Of a stretch of 64,000 bases of DNA, positions 36,077 to 47,403 are shown in pieces. How positions within the stretch are numbered: the stretch's first letter is position 1; each line of letters starts with the position of its first letter. Source of the stretch: Thalassia testudinum (taxonomy: Eukaryota; Streptophyta; Magnoliopsida; Alismatales; Hydrocharitaceae); NCBI GenBank assembly GCA_037157565.1, contig JAZHRO010000054.1:20753501-20817500 (forward strand), in the 5' to 3' direction. Under the pieces are notes generated by a model. The model saw only the letters and a program-made list of their open reading frames with translations. It was not told the DNA's origin and searched no databases. Both the position numbers and the translations under genes were made by a program.

Positions 36077-38805
36077 TGTTACAAACGCGACCTCAAGACA
36101 GGTTTTTAAGACGTCTGGGAAGTGGCCCAGACGTCTGACCAGACGTTTGGAACCCTTTCCAGACATCTGGTATTAAATTTTTGCGGCGTACGGGGTTGCG
36201 TCTGCGCACATGCACGCGCATACCTGCACCCGCCGCTCTCTTCCCTCTTTTTCCCTCTCTCCTCTTGCAGGGCGCAGCGCGTCTCTCTCTCTCCCCGCGC
36301 AGCCTTATAAGGCCCCTCGCCCTCTCCCTCACCCTCATCTCCTCCGCGTCCTTCATCTTCTTCTCCCAGCCAGTGCGAGAGCGCGAGCGAGCGGCGGCAG
36401 CAACGGCCGCGGCGAGTGTGCGGGAGGAGGTGTTACGCGAGGGAGGAGACGCTCGACCGTGAGGGCTCGAGCTTGCCGGGGCAGCTAGAGCCGGCCGGCG
36501 GGGGGGGGGAAGCAGCAGGCGAGGAGTGTCGCAAAGGAACTGCTGCAACTCGAGCAGCAGGTGGACGGGGCACGGCACGGCCGTGCGTCGCGGGCGGAGA
36601 GTGAGTTGAGCTCTGGTTCTGGAAATTTTTTCAGAATCAGACGTCTGGGCTTACGACCAGACGACGGTGAAGACGTCTGGAGGACTGTCTAGACGTCTGT
36701 CAAGTAAGATATTTCGGTCTTCTTCCTTTTCGCGGGTACGGCCATGCAGCGGTCCTCCACGCCTTCGTCTGCGACCCGTCGTACTGAGAGCAGGTATGGG
36801 TGCGTGCAGGTTCTGCTCGGGAGGGCACGAGGGCTCGCCATCCCACGTGAATCGGACGTCTGGCCGTAGTGCCAGACGATTGGAAGGACTTCCAGACGTC
36901 CGGGGTGACCATCAGACGTCTGGGAACTAAGCCAGATGCCCCCGCAGGCTTCTGGAAGTCTGCGGGACTACACAGAACGAAAGTACGCTCTGACCCACAT
37001 TTTAAGACGTCTGGAAGAGGTTCCAGACGTCTGATTTTAGGCAGTTTCGTCGTTTTCGACCCGTTTAGGACCCTTTCGGAGTCCGTTTTCTGCGTTTCGA
37101 GTTGCGTTCTTTCCATAATAAAATCCTCTACCCGTTTATAGTAATTATATACCATTCTGAGAAACTCCTTGTGTTTCATCCTTGTGTTAGGACCCAGTTC
37201 CATTGCAGTCTTGGGGGTTGCGAAGGCACGCGGGATTTCTGATCACGCCCCCAGTACTCCCGTTGTAGATGGTAGAGTGGCTTTTAATTTACTTAATCAA
37301 AATTGTTATAATTGTGGAACAATTAATAGAGTCTATGGCACTGCATGAACCCTAGGACTGAGAAACTAGATTGAATGATAGATCCTAGGGTATCGCATGA
37401 AACCTAGGACTGGAAACTAGATTGAATGATAGATCCTAGGGTACGGCGTGAATCCTAGGACTGGAAAACTAGTGATATGTATATAAATATTGCAGTCTTG
37501 GAAAGGTGGAAAGGTAATAATAGTTGCCTGTATATTGATTTAACCGCTGCCTGTTATGAATGAATAAATATAATTGAGAACATGGGTTGTATGAACGTAA
37601 AACTGGAACGGTGAAACATAAATGTGCTGAGTTAAAAGAGCTGGAACCCTACGGGGAATTAAGAGTAGAACTCCTGGAAAGAGAATGGATGAAACTGAGA
37701 AAGAAAGACATGGAAGTGTGTTGTCTCTGGGGTACGTGGTCTAAACGAGAGCACACATTACCTCTTAGTGTAGAGGGGAGCTTACCACCCTCAGGTTGAG
37801 ACCGGGGTGGGTTTAGCCACTGTACACCGACTTGCTGGCCCTCGCTACGTAGTACCGAGGAGAGCTACTAGTGTAGGGAGAGCACTAGCTACCCCACGGG
37901 CCCCGGGGTTCTGCTAGCCTCCTACACCGACTTGTTTGGACCACTGGGCAAACCAGGGTAGTCAGGCGAGGGTGCGCGGACTGTGGAGGGGTTGGACCCC
38001 TGTTACTGAGAGGGCTCTGTCCTATACTGGTTCCATGCTGTGTTTTGAGTGCACCTGTTAACGGAAACGACTGACTGCGTGCCAGTGCGAGGTAGCTACC
38101 CGTGCACTTATCGCGCGTGCCATAGTCACCGTTACGTCTGTCAGCGACCTTGGGGTGGTTGACTGAGGGTAGGACCACCACGGGGGACTCTCCCAGCCAG
38201 GAGAGCACCACGTGTTACTTCTACTTTTCGGAAAAGACTGCAATCAAGATCGTTCCCACGAGGAACATTCGAGATCAAGTGAAGGATCTGAGAAATAAAT
38301 AAATCGTGAAATAATAGAAGGACGTAAATAAAGAAAGTAAAATATAACAGCTACTGTACACTCTACTGCTTCTTTAGTTTTTAGCTGCCACTCTACTCAG
38401 CATTTCGCTGATGTGTTACAGTCGTTACTTTTCAGGACCAGGTGTTGAGCAGCCAAGGTCAGCAGCTGCAGAGGATGCTGGGCCGAGTAGGGTCCAGTAG
38501 CGTTACCTGCAGTTCTTTTTGTACTTTCTGCCACTGTAGTGAGTAGTTTCCTTGTTACTCCTTGTACTTCTTTATTGTAAACTTCACGTTATGTACATAT
38601 TTGTTGTTCTACTGTTGTGGTGGTGTATACTGTAGTAGTTCCTTTTCTTACTGCTGTATTTTGTTACTGCTAGTTATATTCATGCTGAATGTGGTTTATT
38701 TTACTGCTCTTTTGGTTACTTCCTCGTTGGATGACTAGGTCTTGGGATTAGTCGAGTCGGTCCGATTCTCGTGTCTCGTAGGGACTCGGGAATCGGGTCG
38801 TTACA
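36077..38805 (+). mobile_element. B: Tekay/Del-like solo LTR inside K
   Basis: Perfect 5-bp repeats GTTGC (36,072-36,076 and 38,806-38,810). 2,729 bp, from TGTTACAAACGCGACC to GGGTCGTTACA. Collinear with A and C. TTATAA at 36,305-36,310. The AGACGTCT motif is dense at 36,107-36,145, 36,640-36,700 and 36,855-37,030. Local reading frames (for example 36,093-36,578 minus) are GC-rich LTR sequence without known domains. Confidence 0.9.
37343..37471 (+). repeat. 51-52-bp tandem repeat in LTR B
   Basis: Units start at GCATGAACCC (37,343), GCATGAAACC (37,395) and GCGTGAATCC (37,446), each followed by TAGGACTG..GAAA.CTAG. Two full copies and part of a third. LTR A has a single copy of the corresponding GCATGAACC block near 2,385, so this is an expansion specific to B. 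Confidence 0.7.
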
Positions 38806-39267
38806 GTTGCCTATGTAAACGTTAAGGAAAATGACTGTTAGCCTTATATTAGACGTTCGTAGAGGACCCTAGATGTTTGATATGTGACCGTTTTGCCTCG
38901 ACTGACCCAAAATCTCCTTTGAGATATTTTCTAGCCGTTACCTTTCTTGGGAGTCTATTTCCACTGAACAAATAGGTTTCCAGACGTCCTGACATAGTGC
39001 CAGACGTCCTATATGTCGTCTGATGGCCATACACTAGAACCCTGTTTAGGTTTGATTCAAGTCAAGGAAGAAACCCGCCTAGAATTAGACGGCTTACTTA
39101 GTTCCCAGATGTCTTAAACAGGGTTTCCAGACGTCTGATGCCAGGACCAGACGTCTGATGACCCTGTCAGAATCATGATTGATTCTGATTACGGCCTGTT
39201 TTGCTTGGGTTCAACCCCAATGGCTATGGAAGCCTTCTAAGGCCTTCCAAAGCCTTCCTAGGCCCTC

Positions 39268-39275
39268 TATAAATA
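39268..39275 (+). promoter_or_regulatory. TATA box of LTR K
   Basis: TATAAATA followed by GAGGAGGATCCC; the most consensus-like TATA element in K. Confidence 0.55.
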
Positions 39276-41178
39276 GAGGAGGATCCCTTGGCTTGCAAGA
39301 GATACCAAGACACACCAAGCAACACACTTTCGCATCTCTTGTGTCAAAAAGAAGTAGAAGATCATCTAGAAGAAGCTTTAGCTCTACAAGCTTTTGTTCC
39401 ACATCTAGAGAGCTTGAATCTAGTTGCGCACCCGCTCTCCCTCCTCAATTATGAGAGCGACGAGGTGCCCCCGCATGGTTCACGCACCCGTGTCGTCACG
39501 ACGACGCACTCCCTTCATCAAAGGAAAGTTTCTTTACCTATAGTAGCTAGGTTAATATTTGTTAGCTCTATAGGTTGTGTTGTAATTGTTCTTTGTTATT
39601 GGTTGGGTATTCGCATTGCGAATTCCCATCTCTTTCGTAAGACAAAATCCTCCTTGTGAAAAGGAGGGGTTGAGGAACGCTACCCTCGTACTCGTAGCGT
39701 GGTTGTAATAGAGGTTGAACTACTCTCGTTTAAGTAGTTCGTATAGTGGATTTGATCGACTAGATCGATCGGGAAATCCTAACTCGAGAGAGTTAGGTGG
39801 TAGTTTTCACCTGGTTTGGATTTCCTCCTAAAAATAATTGTGTACATTGTGTGTTTGCTAATTTTGTGAGATTGTTATCTTTTTAATTCCTCATTTATAC
39901 ATCACGCATATCTCACCCCCCTCCAAGTAGGGAATTATAGATTAGACTAGATTCGACCTCGCCCTCTATGATCAATTAAAATCAGAGGTAATTTTCCGTT
40001 TTCACATCAATTTCCCGATCTTCCCCCTCATATCACTGTTCACCTTCACTAAATTGCACATGTTTTTTTTACCAATCACCCACTCATCAGAGCATCAAAT
40101 CAGATTTGATGCTCTTGAGCATTTAGATCTGATTTCAACACTCACAATCCATTTGACGGACTCTCCATTCATTCCATTATTCCAAAAAGTCCTTCCACTG
40201 ATTTTGAATGTGAAATCTGATGATTTGGGTTTATTTTCAGTGGTTTGTATCATGAGATTTAGACTCTCTCTCTCTGTGCTGTCTATGGCACAAGAGAGAG
40301 GATGAATCAGATGTTTATATGGGTTTCAAGCTTCCCTCAAGAGGGAATGAATCCCAAATTTTTTGGAGTTTATTTAAGATACTCTTTATGTTGTTTTCTC
40401 ACATTGAAATTCTAAGTTACAATCTTAGCTTACATTATCTATAATGTAAGGTGAGGTGCACACTAGGATTTCAAGATATTTTTGGGGAAAGACTAATATG
40501 AATTTCTCTTGGTATTCTCGCTAATCAGAAGAGTTTTCATAATTAATTCGTGAGTTTCTGAAGTGTTGATGATGATTGCATTGCTTGGATTTGCTTTTGA
40601 ATAGGTTTCCAGACTAATTATGTTTTAAATTGTTGCTTGAATTTGTGATTTTAGAGTTAAAAGCTCCCTATTTCAGTACATAAAAAGGCTGCATAGCAAC
40701 AACATTTTCTTGAGTTGATTTCTGACTTCAAGCATTTGAAGATTGGAGCATGTTTTCAATGGATTTTAAGTTCTGATTTAAGCCTTTTCTTTAAGTTGTC
40801 TATAGCATGAGGGGAGGAATAGATTAGAGTTTTTTTTCTTCTAATTGATAAATTTGATTTGGTGTTTTGATCCCTATGCTATTTAATGTGTAAGGGATAA
40901 AAACCCAATGAAGAATCATTTTTCTCCTTGAGTTTTGAGTGGAATTGTATTAAATCATGAATTTACAGAGAAAATGGGTGAACCTTTAGGATCTAAAATA
41001 ACGAATTTTAAATTACTCTCTTGTGTTGTCTATAACACATGAGAGTGGATTAATTAGTTGTTTAGATCTTCTAGGAGTGATGATAATTTTGTCTGATCAG
41101 AGATTTTGACTACTGTAACATCTGAGATATGTTTAAGATGTATAAAGCAGCTTAAGAGCTGCTGATCTAGATACTGGA

Positions 41179-43976
41179 TGTTACGACCTGATCCCAAATC
41201 CCTATCGGACCCGTGACCAGCTCGCCTCGACTAATCCCAAGACCCAGTCGTCCAATGAAAAAAAATCAAAAGTAAAAAATATTCCACAACCACACATGCA
41301 ATGTAACTAGGCAGAAAATAAATAAGTAGACAGTAAGGGAAACAGAACGAAATGTCTCACAATATTACAGAAAGCGGAAATATAACAGAAACAGTATTAC
41401 AGATATCAAATACTTACTACAACAACAGAAGCTCGTAACAAAAAGGGGACAACAGCTAAGGCTGGGCTCGACTAGACCCAGCTCCCTCTGCAGCCAGTGG
41501 TGCTAACTGCTCAACTCCCTGACCTGAGCAAGGTTATAAAATCCATGGTCAGCTAACGCTGAGTAGAGTGGTGGTTAAGCCATTTACATGCAATTAACAT
41601 AAGACAAGCAACTAATTAATTATTCATTTCCATTTAGATCAACTAAGTATTATGATTTGTTTATTCTCTTAAGAATCTAGTCATTTCTTGATCTTGACTG
41701 TCCCTTAAGGGGATGATCTTGATTGCAGTCTTTCCCGTGATGTAGGATGTACACGTGGTGCTCTCTTAGCCAGAAGAGTCCCCCGTGGTAGTCCTACACC
41801 CAGTCAACCACCCCAAGGTCACGGTCGCGACGTAGTGGTGACTACAGCACGCGCAATAAGCGCACGGGTAGCTACCCAACACTAGCACACGGTCTGCCAT
41901 TTCCGCTAGGGTACGCCCAAAAGTACAGCATAGAACAGATAGGACCTTGCCCTCTCAGAACAGCGATCTCGCCCCTCATAACAGAGCAGGGGTCTCGCTC
42001 CTCCACAGTCTACGTACCCATGTCCGACTATCCTGGTTTGCACAGTGGGCCTAACAAGAGTCGGTGTAGGGTGGCTAGTCCTAACCTCGGGCCCTGTAAG
42101 GCGGCTAGCTCCCTCCTTACACTAAGTAGCTTACCTCGGTACCACATACGCAAGGCCAAGTAGGAGTTGACGTAGAGTGGCCAAACCCACCCCGGGTCTC
42201 AACCCAAGGTTCGGCAAGCTCTCCTCTACTCTAAAAGGACAGTTGCTCTCCTTCGTACTGTGTACTCAAGGCCCAACTCACTTTCCATCTATTTACAAGG
42301 TTCTTTCGATATACAGGAGTTCTCCTAATCCCCCATAGGGTTCATGCTCGTATTTGTTTCATTTCATTACTCAACATGCATACCTCATTGTTCACATCTC
42401 GGGTTTCATTTTTATAACAAGCAACTCAAGTTTTAATAATTGAGAAAATATCACATCAAGTAATTAATACACTTGCTAGCAATTAGGGTTTAACATGCAT
42501 CTCAAAGTAAATAGTGTAACTCAAGCAATATTCATTCGCTTCTAACCTAGGGTTCATTTCATATCCTAGGGTTCAATCAAGTTATTCTAAACATGCACTT
42601 TACTTATTTAAATCTTAATATTAAAGTAAACTACTCTACCGGGAAACACGGGAGGAATGGGGGCTAGAACCGTAGGTCCTGTTGTCTCCACGACCCCCGA
42701 ACACGCTACAGGATGGAGACCTATACTAGCGACTTAGTCACATCAGACTAGTTCAAAACAGTATATAATTGACACTAACACATAAAGAAACTTGAGTGAA
42801 AAACGATGATACTTCGTTTGCGTAAATCTGACATCGTTTGGGCCTCGAACAGGCCAAAAATGTGCATACAGAATGAAATCAATCGTTTGGGATTAGGCCC
42901 AGACATCTTAAACGACGTCAGTAACTTACCTTGAGTTCCTGTGCTACTAGCGGACATTTGGAACCCCTTTACAGTCATCCTAGGTCTTCCCAAACGTCTG
43001 TCAGTGCGTCCGGACATTTGATAGGTCGCTCAAATGTCTATGGAGACGTTCAGATGTCCTAAAGCACCTCAGAGAGCGTGCTTGTGTGCCTTTCCAAGAC
43101 CTGTACCTACACATATGTTTGCAGGCTCAAAACCAGGACAACGCACGCCACGTACTTCACGTACGTGCATGCATGAGCATTCAGGACACTTACCTCGACA
43201 CTTTGCGAGTTTTTAGACGTTCGGCTTCATTCTAGACGTCCGCTACTGCACCAAACGTCTGGCAGATGCTTTAGACGTCTGATACCGAAAGAATCAAGTA
43301 TACAGCAACTCCTCGTGGACGCTCGTCTTCTCGCGAGCTTCGCCCGCAGCTCAGTAGCTACTCCAACGACTGCAGGAGGTCAGGAACTCTTCTCCATGGG
43401 CTCCTCCTCCTTGTACGCATCCTCGTCTCTTCCCGCACGAGCTCCTCCAACCTTGGCTTCTCCCCTCGCACTCCAGGCGCTCGCTGCTGCACCCGCAGCA
43501 AAGGTGCTCCTCACGCGTAAGCTCTCCCGCTCAGGCTCCTCCAACCGCACACTCCCGAGCTCTCTCTTTTCTCCCACGCCCTCGCTCTCCCTGTCTCCCT
43601 CGCTCTCCCCCTCTCCCTCTCCTCTGCACTTTGCCCTTCTCCTTCCTCTTCATGGCTTCAAGAGGACGAGAAGGGGGCTGGTGGCTCGCCGACGAAGGAG
43701 ATGGAGGTGGAGGTGGTAGTGTGAAGGGTGTGGAGATGGAGAGGGTGGTAGGGTTTAAGAAGAGGGAGGTTAGGGTTTGGAGGGGAGGGGGGAAGGAGAG
43801 GTGTGCGTGTATGTGTGTGGGAAGGGAGAGAGAAAGGGAAAAATTTTGGAAACTCCCCCAGCTTTCCTCTCTTGTTCCCGCAAAGCCCACACACTCAACT
43901 CAAAGGGTCAAAAAATTTCGTTTACGCCCCTAACTTTCTGTAAAACTCCGAATGGTCATTGGAAAGGGTCATTTCA
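41179..43976 (-). mobile_element. C: minus-strand Tekay/Del-like solo LTR inside J
   Basis: The reverse complement is collinear with B and A: it ends GGTCGTAACA (plus-strand TGTTACGACC at 41,179) and begins TGAAATGACC. Flanks CTGGA (41,174-41,178) and TTGGA (43,977-43,981) are a target duplication with one transition. 2,798 bp. AGACGTCT variants lie at 43,200-43,280. The pyrimidine-rich leader equivalent lies at 43,420-43,640 on plus. No coding domain. Confidence 0.83.
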
Positions 43977-44699
43977 TTGGAGTTGCTGCAATTGCTATTG
44001 CTGCTTTGCTGAATCCCAGCAGCAGTGTTCCTACTGTTGTTTGAAGCTGCTACTGCAGCTGTTGCTCCTGTTGAATGATCCGAATTAATAGGGCAGTGAA
44101 CTGGGTTTGGAAGTGAATTAAAGTGCTGACATGTTTTATATGTTATATACTATTTGTACAAGCATTCATGTATCTGAAATGATATTTAAATCTCATTTGA
44201 ATGGCTTGTAATCACATTTTTAATTCCTTTGTCAGCCACTTATGTGTATGTCTGCAAAAAATTCAAAATGTGATGAAATTAGTTTGGAATTTATGTTCAA
44301 TTGCTTGCACACCTTCCATATAATATGCTCAACATATCTAAGTGATTCTACTACATACCCAACCCTTCATACACATCCTAGTGCCTTAGGTTCTATTAGA
44401 AACATGTCTTTAAGGCCTTAAATGTATTTGACTTGTAAATAAATAAAAACCCATAAAAAAATCCAAAAAAAATTAAATAAATATGTAGCGAGAAGGATTA
44501 GATACATTTTTAAGTGTATACCAAGTTTCAAGACATTCTGAACCTCTGGCTTGGTAGAATATACCATCTGACGGTTCAATTTACCTTAAAACTTAATAAA
44601 ATACCTCAAATCTGAAAAATCTTAAAATCACTCTATTTCTCTCATCTCTTTCTATCTCTCCCATTCCCTACCTCTATAAAACATATAAAATACATAAAA

Positions 44700-45500
44700 A
44701 TCAGAAAAACCCAAAAATGCTCAAAAATAATTTGTATACAATGTATATATAAGTATATTAAACTATATATTAAGCCATATATGCATATAATGAATAATAT
44801 GTATATAAACTGTATATATAACTTATGTATGTTTATATAGTATAAATTAAGTATTTAGTATAACTTAATAAATAAATAACTTTATTATATAAGTATCTAT
44901 TAATTTAATTAACTTATAAGAACTATAAGCTATATAAATTTATAAACCCCAATAAATAAAGCTTTTGTCAGTAATATTGTACATACATATTTATACTTAT
45001 TATGTACATTATAACACTATAATATAATTTAATTATATATATACAATAAATAATTAATTTATTAAGTTATTAAGTTACTAACTTAAATTAAAGTAAATTA
45101 GTAAATTAAGTTATTAATGAACTAATTTATACTGTACATTTGTATTATAGTATTTTAAGTAATTTAAACTAATTTAACTCTATTCATATTGTGTTATATT
45201 ATTTATACCTAATTTATATGCACAATAGCCTAAAAATAGATCTTTGAATGTATATAAATTAAAATAAACCATGTCAAATACCATAAAAATCTATAATAAA
45301 TACTTTAATATGTATACTAATTCTGTACATGGTCAATTAGATCAATGATTAACTAATTTAAACATTAATTAAGAAATAAACCCTTAAATCAGTATGTATA
45401 AATACCAAACTTTGGCTAATTTATTTATATAGTAGAACTAATTATTTTTATAAATAAATTACATAATTATGTGGCCCTATATAAGGGCTTCACAACCTTA
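44700..45500 (+). repeat. AT-rich block of LTR J
   Basis: Mostly TATATAA/AATTAATT with very few G or C. The equivalent block of LTR I is at about 52,550-53,330 in inverted orientation, so it is a family trait of these long LTRs and not a separate element. Confidence 0.6.
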
Positions 45501-46827
45501 TATTTTTATTTAAATTTGAAACTAGATTGGGTCCTTAAATCGAGTGCCAAACATGAGTTAACAAAACCGTAGTTACGTTGGATTGGCAGTGACCGGACCA
45601 CTTGCACCACCATAAATTGTTTTTGTCTTGAGGGCTATCCAGTCATCATGAGCGCTAAGCGCCCGAACCCATTACACATATCCTTTCTCTCTCTGAGCAT
45701 ATGACTAAAATGAGCTTTGGTTTGAAATGTGAGTACGGTGCATGGCTGGGAGCTATGCACTGTGCATGGGTCTGATTAGACCCAGTAACGAGCTATGAAC
45801 CAGTTAAAATGCACCTAATGATAACTAGGGTGACCCTAGTAGAGGTCTGGTCCCACCCAATAATGAGTGCTATGTATCCCTCGAAAAGGTTGCCCGCCAA
45901 TTAAAAACTAATTTTTTATTAACGTCAACAGTAATAAAGGCTTAAGGCAGAGAGGAGAGAAAGGGTGAGATACTAAGTGTTCATAGAGAGAACGGAAGAA
46001 GAAGAAGAGACGAGAGCAAAATGGCTAAGTGTCTAAGAGACATAGAGAGGTTGTGAGGCTAAAAATTGGCTAAGTGTAAGAGACTCCTTCAGTACCCCTG
46101 TGTAGCATAAGTGTTTGTGTGTCTGTATATATGTATATATGTATATGTATATATGTAAATAAGATATAGAATGTAAGTAGTATACGTAGAATGTATAAGA
46201 GTATAGTAATATTGTTTGAGTTATATATGTATATAAATAAAAGATAGCTTTAGTGGTAGATATATTCGTCACTATAGGTAGTACTATATGTCAATATAGA
46301 CATTAGTTTTTACCTTAGCTTATGTACATAGTTTTTCTAAGGCTTTAGTGACACTTTTATACATCGCTATAGATATATTATATGTTACTGTAGATATTAG
46401 TAAGTTAAGTTAGTATAGTACATATTATTACTCATTATTGTACATATAGCTAAGTATTATTATTAGAGGTTCTAAATAGATAATCTATAGTATTTATTTA
46501 TGATTTTTTATGCTTGTTTATATATAATTATTTTCAAGCATTGTAATTATTTCTAATTCATTCTTTTGTATATAATTGATTCATTCTTTGATTGATTGAT
46601 TCATTCTTGTTTATAAAATCAACCTTTTTGGAATTAAAGAATGTTTTTGGACTTAAAGAGTGATGTATATCAATAACTACCTCCTAGTGAACGACAAAGA
46701 ATAAACTAGTAAAAATTAAGTATATAAATAAAATTAACGCAACAATGGTTTGTATTTGTGACATATACTACAACAACGACATTTAAAACCTTTTTCTGTA
46801 CAAATCGATTGTCGTCCATCATATTTT

Positions 46828-46845
46828 TGGCACTGTTGCCGGGGA
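46828..46845 (+). other. J primer-binding site (tRNA-Asp type)
   Basis: TGGCACTGTTGCCGGGGA lies six bases after the CA end of LTR J and differs at two bases from the plant tRNA-Asp-complementary site TGGCGCCGTTGCCGGGGA. It shows that J is a true 5' LTR and ties the long-LTR group to the same priming system as F. Confidence 0.82.
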
Positions 46846-46953
46846 TAAAACCCCAACAATAGTGCTTTCTTATAATTGTTTGACAAATGTCACAGAAAAT
46901 CGATTAGTATGGTGTTATTAGCTAGTTTAATTTGGGTTGAATGAATCAAAGTG

Positions 46954-46965
46954 AACAATGTACAC
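46954..46965 (+). repeat. LINE target-site duplication, left copy
   Basis: AACAATGTACAC, repeated exactly at 61,138-61,149 directly after the LINE's A-rich tail. Confidence 0.85.
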
Positions 46966-47403
46966 AGGTATTTCTCTCATCTGTTCCTTCTGTCCCCAAG
47001 CCTTCCATCGTCGAGCTTGACATTTCAGGACCTTTCTTGCCATCATCCTATTCCTTCCCTCAATCAGTCTCCTGCACAAATGAAGCCAGTTTCTCCACCT
47101 GGGGAATTTACCTCCCCCTCCCCCTTGGATCTAGATCCTGAGCCTCCAAAGATTACGGAAATCTCTAATTTGGAAGGGCACTCTCTTACGAGCAATGATG
47201 AAAACTTCATTGACATTTCGGGCATCAACTCTCAAGGTTCCCTTGTTTACCTTGCTCTCGAATCTCGCCCCTCTCACCCTGTCGCATACAAGGCACACTC
47301 TCCATTGCGTGCCAGAGGAGCCTGTGGAGGTGACAACGTGAGAGTCATTGGTAGGATGACCAGAAGCCATTGTAAATTGCTATCTAGATCTTGTTCCAAA
47401 TGA
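46966..47403 (+). pseudogene. LINE ORF1 C-terminal remnant
   Basis: Open from before the LINE's 5' end to the TGA at 47,401-47,403, about 145 codons within the element. It is Pro/Ser-rich at first (SPPGEFTSPSPLDLDPEPPK) and basic at the end (RVIGRMTRSHCKLLSRSCSK). ORF1 of plant L1 elements encodes an RNA-binding chaperone; no zinc knuckle is visible here, so the assignment depends on position. Its stop overlaps the ORF2 start as ATGA (47,400-47,403). Confidence 0.55.

Larger units (their letters stand above)
35472..39939 (+). mobile_element. K: Sirevirus-like solo LTR inside J, split by B
   Basis: K consists of 35,472-36,076 plus 38,811-39,939, about 1.73 kb. It starts TGTTGGTGCTAGAGCACC and ends AATTATA, flanked by GATTA (35,467-35,471 and 39,940-39,944; the repeat can be extended leftwards to TAGATTA). 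Many copies of CAGACGTCTG-type palindromes lie at 35,880-36,060 and 38,980-39,160. TATAAATA is at 39,268-39,275. Palindrome-rich LTRs beginning TGTTGG are typical of Sireviruses, but no protein is present to prove the family. The terminal CA reads TA. Confidence 0.72.
34378..46821 (+). mobile_element. J: long Athila-type 5' LTR, split by K and C
   Basis: J is assembled from 34,378-35,471, 39,945-41,178 and 43,982-46,821, about 5.2 kb. It starts TGATGAGGTGTGGCTCATCA and ends GTCCATCA, and is followed by a primer-binding site. Collinearity with minus-strand LTR I proves the joins: the GGAGTAGATT..GATCA..ATCAGAGG blocks bracket K, and the TTGCTGCTTTG block follows C. AT-rich for about 800 bp (44,700-45,500), then GGTCTGGTCCCACCC and TACCTCCTAGTGAACGAC near the 3' end. 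Its 3' LTR partner is not in the window. Confidence 0.8.

Noticed and set aside
36093..36578. GC-rich frames in LTR B (161 codons minus, others plus)
   Set aside because: They lie in the promoter/leader part of a solo LTR, match no family, and are not preserved in A or C.
43315..43933. Open frames of 100-134 codons around 43,300-43,930
   Set aside because: They are in the leader region of minus-strand LTR C, low-complexity Ser/Pro/Arg, and overlap on both strands.
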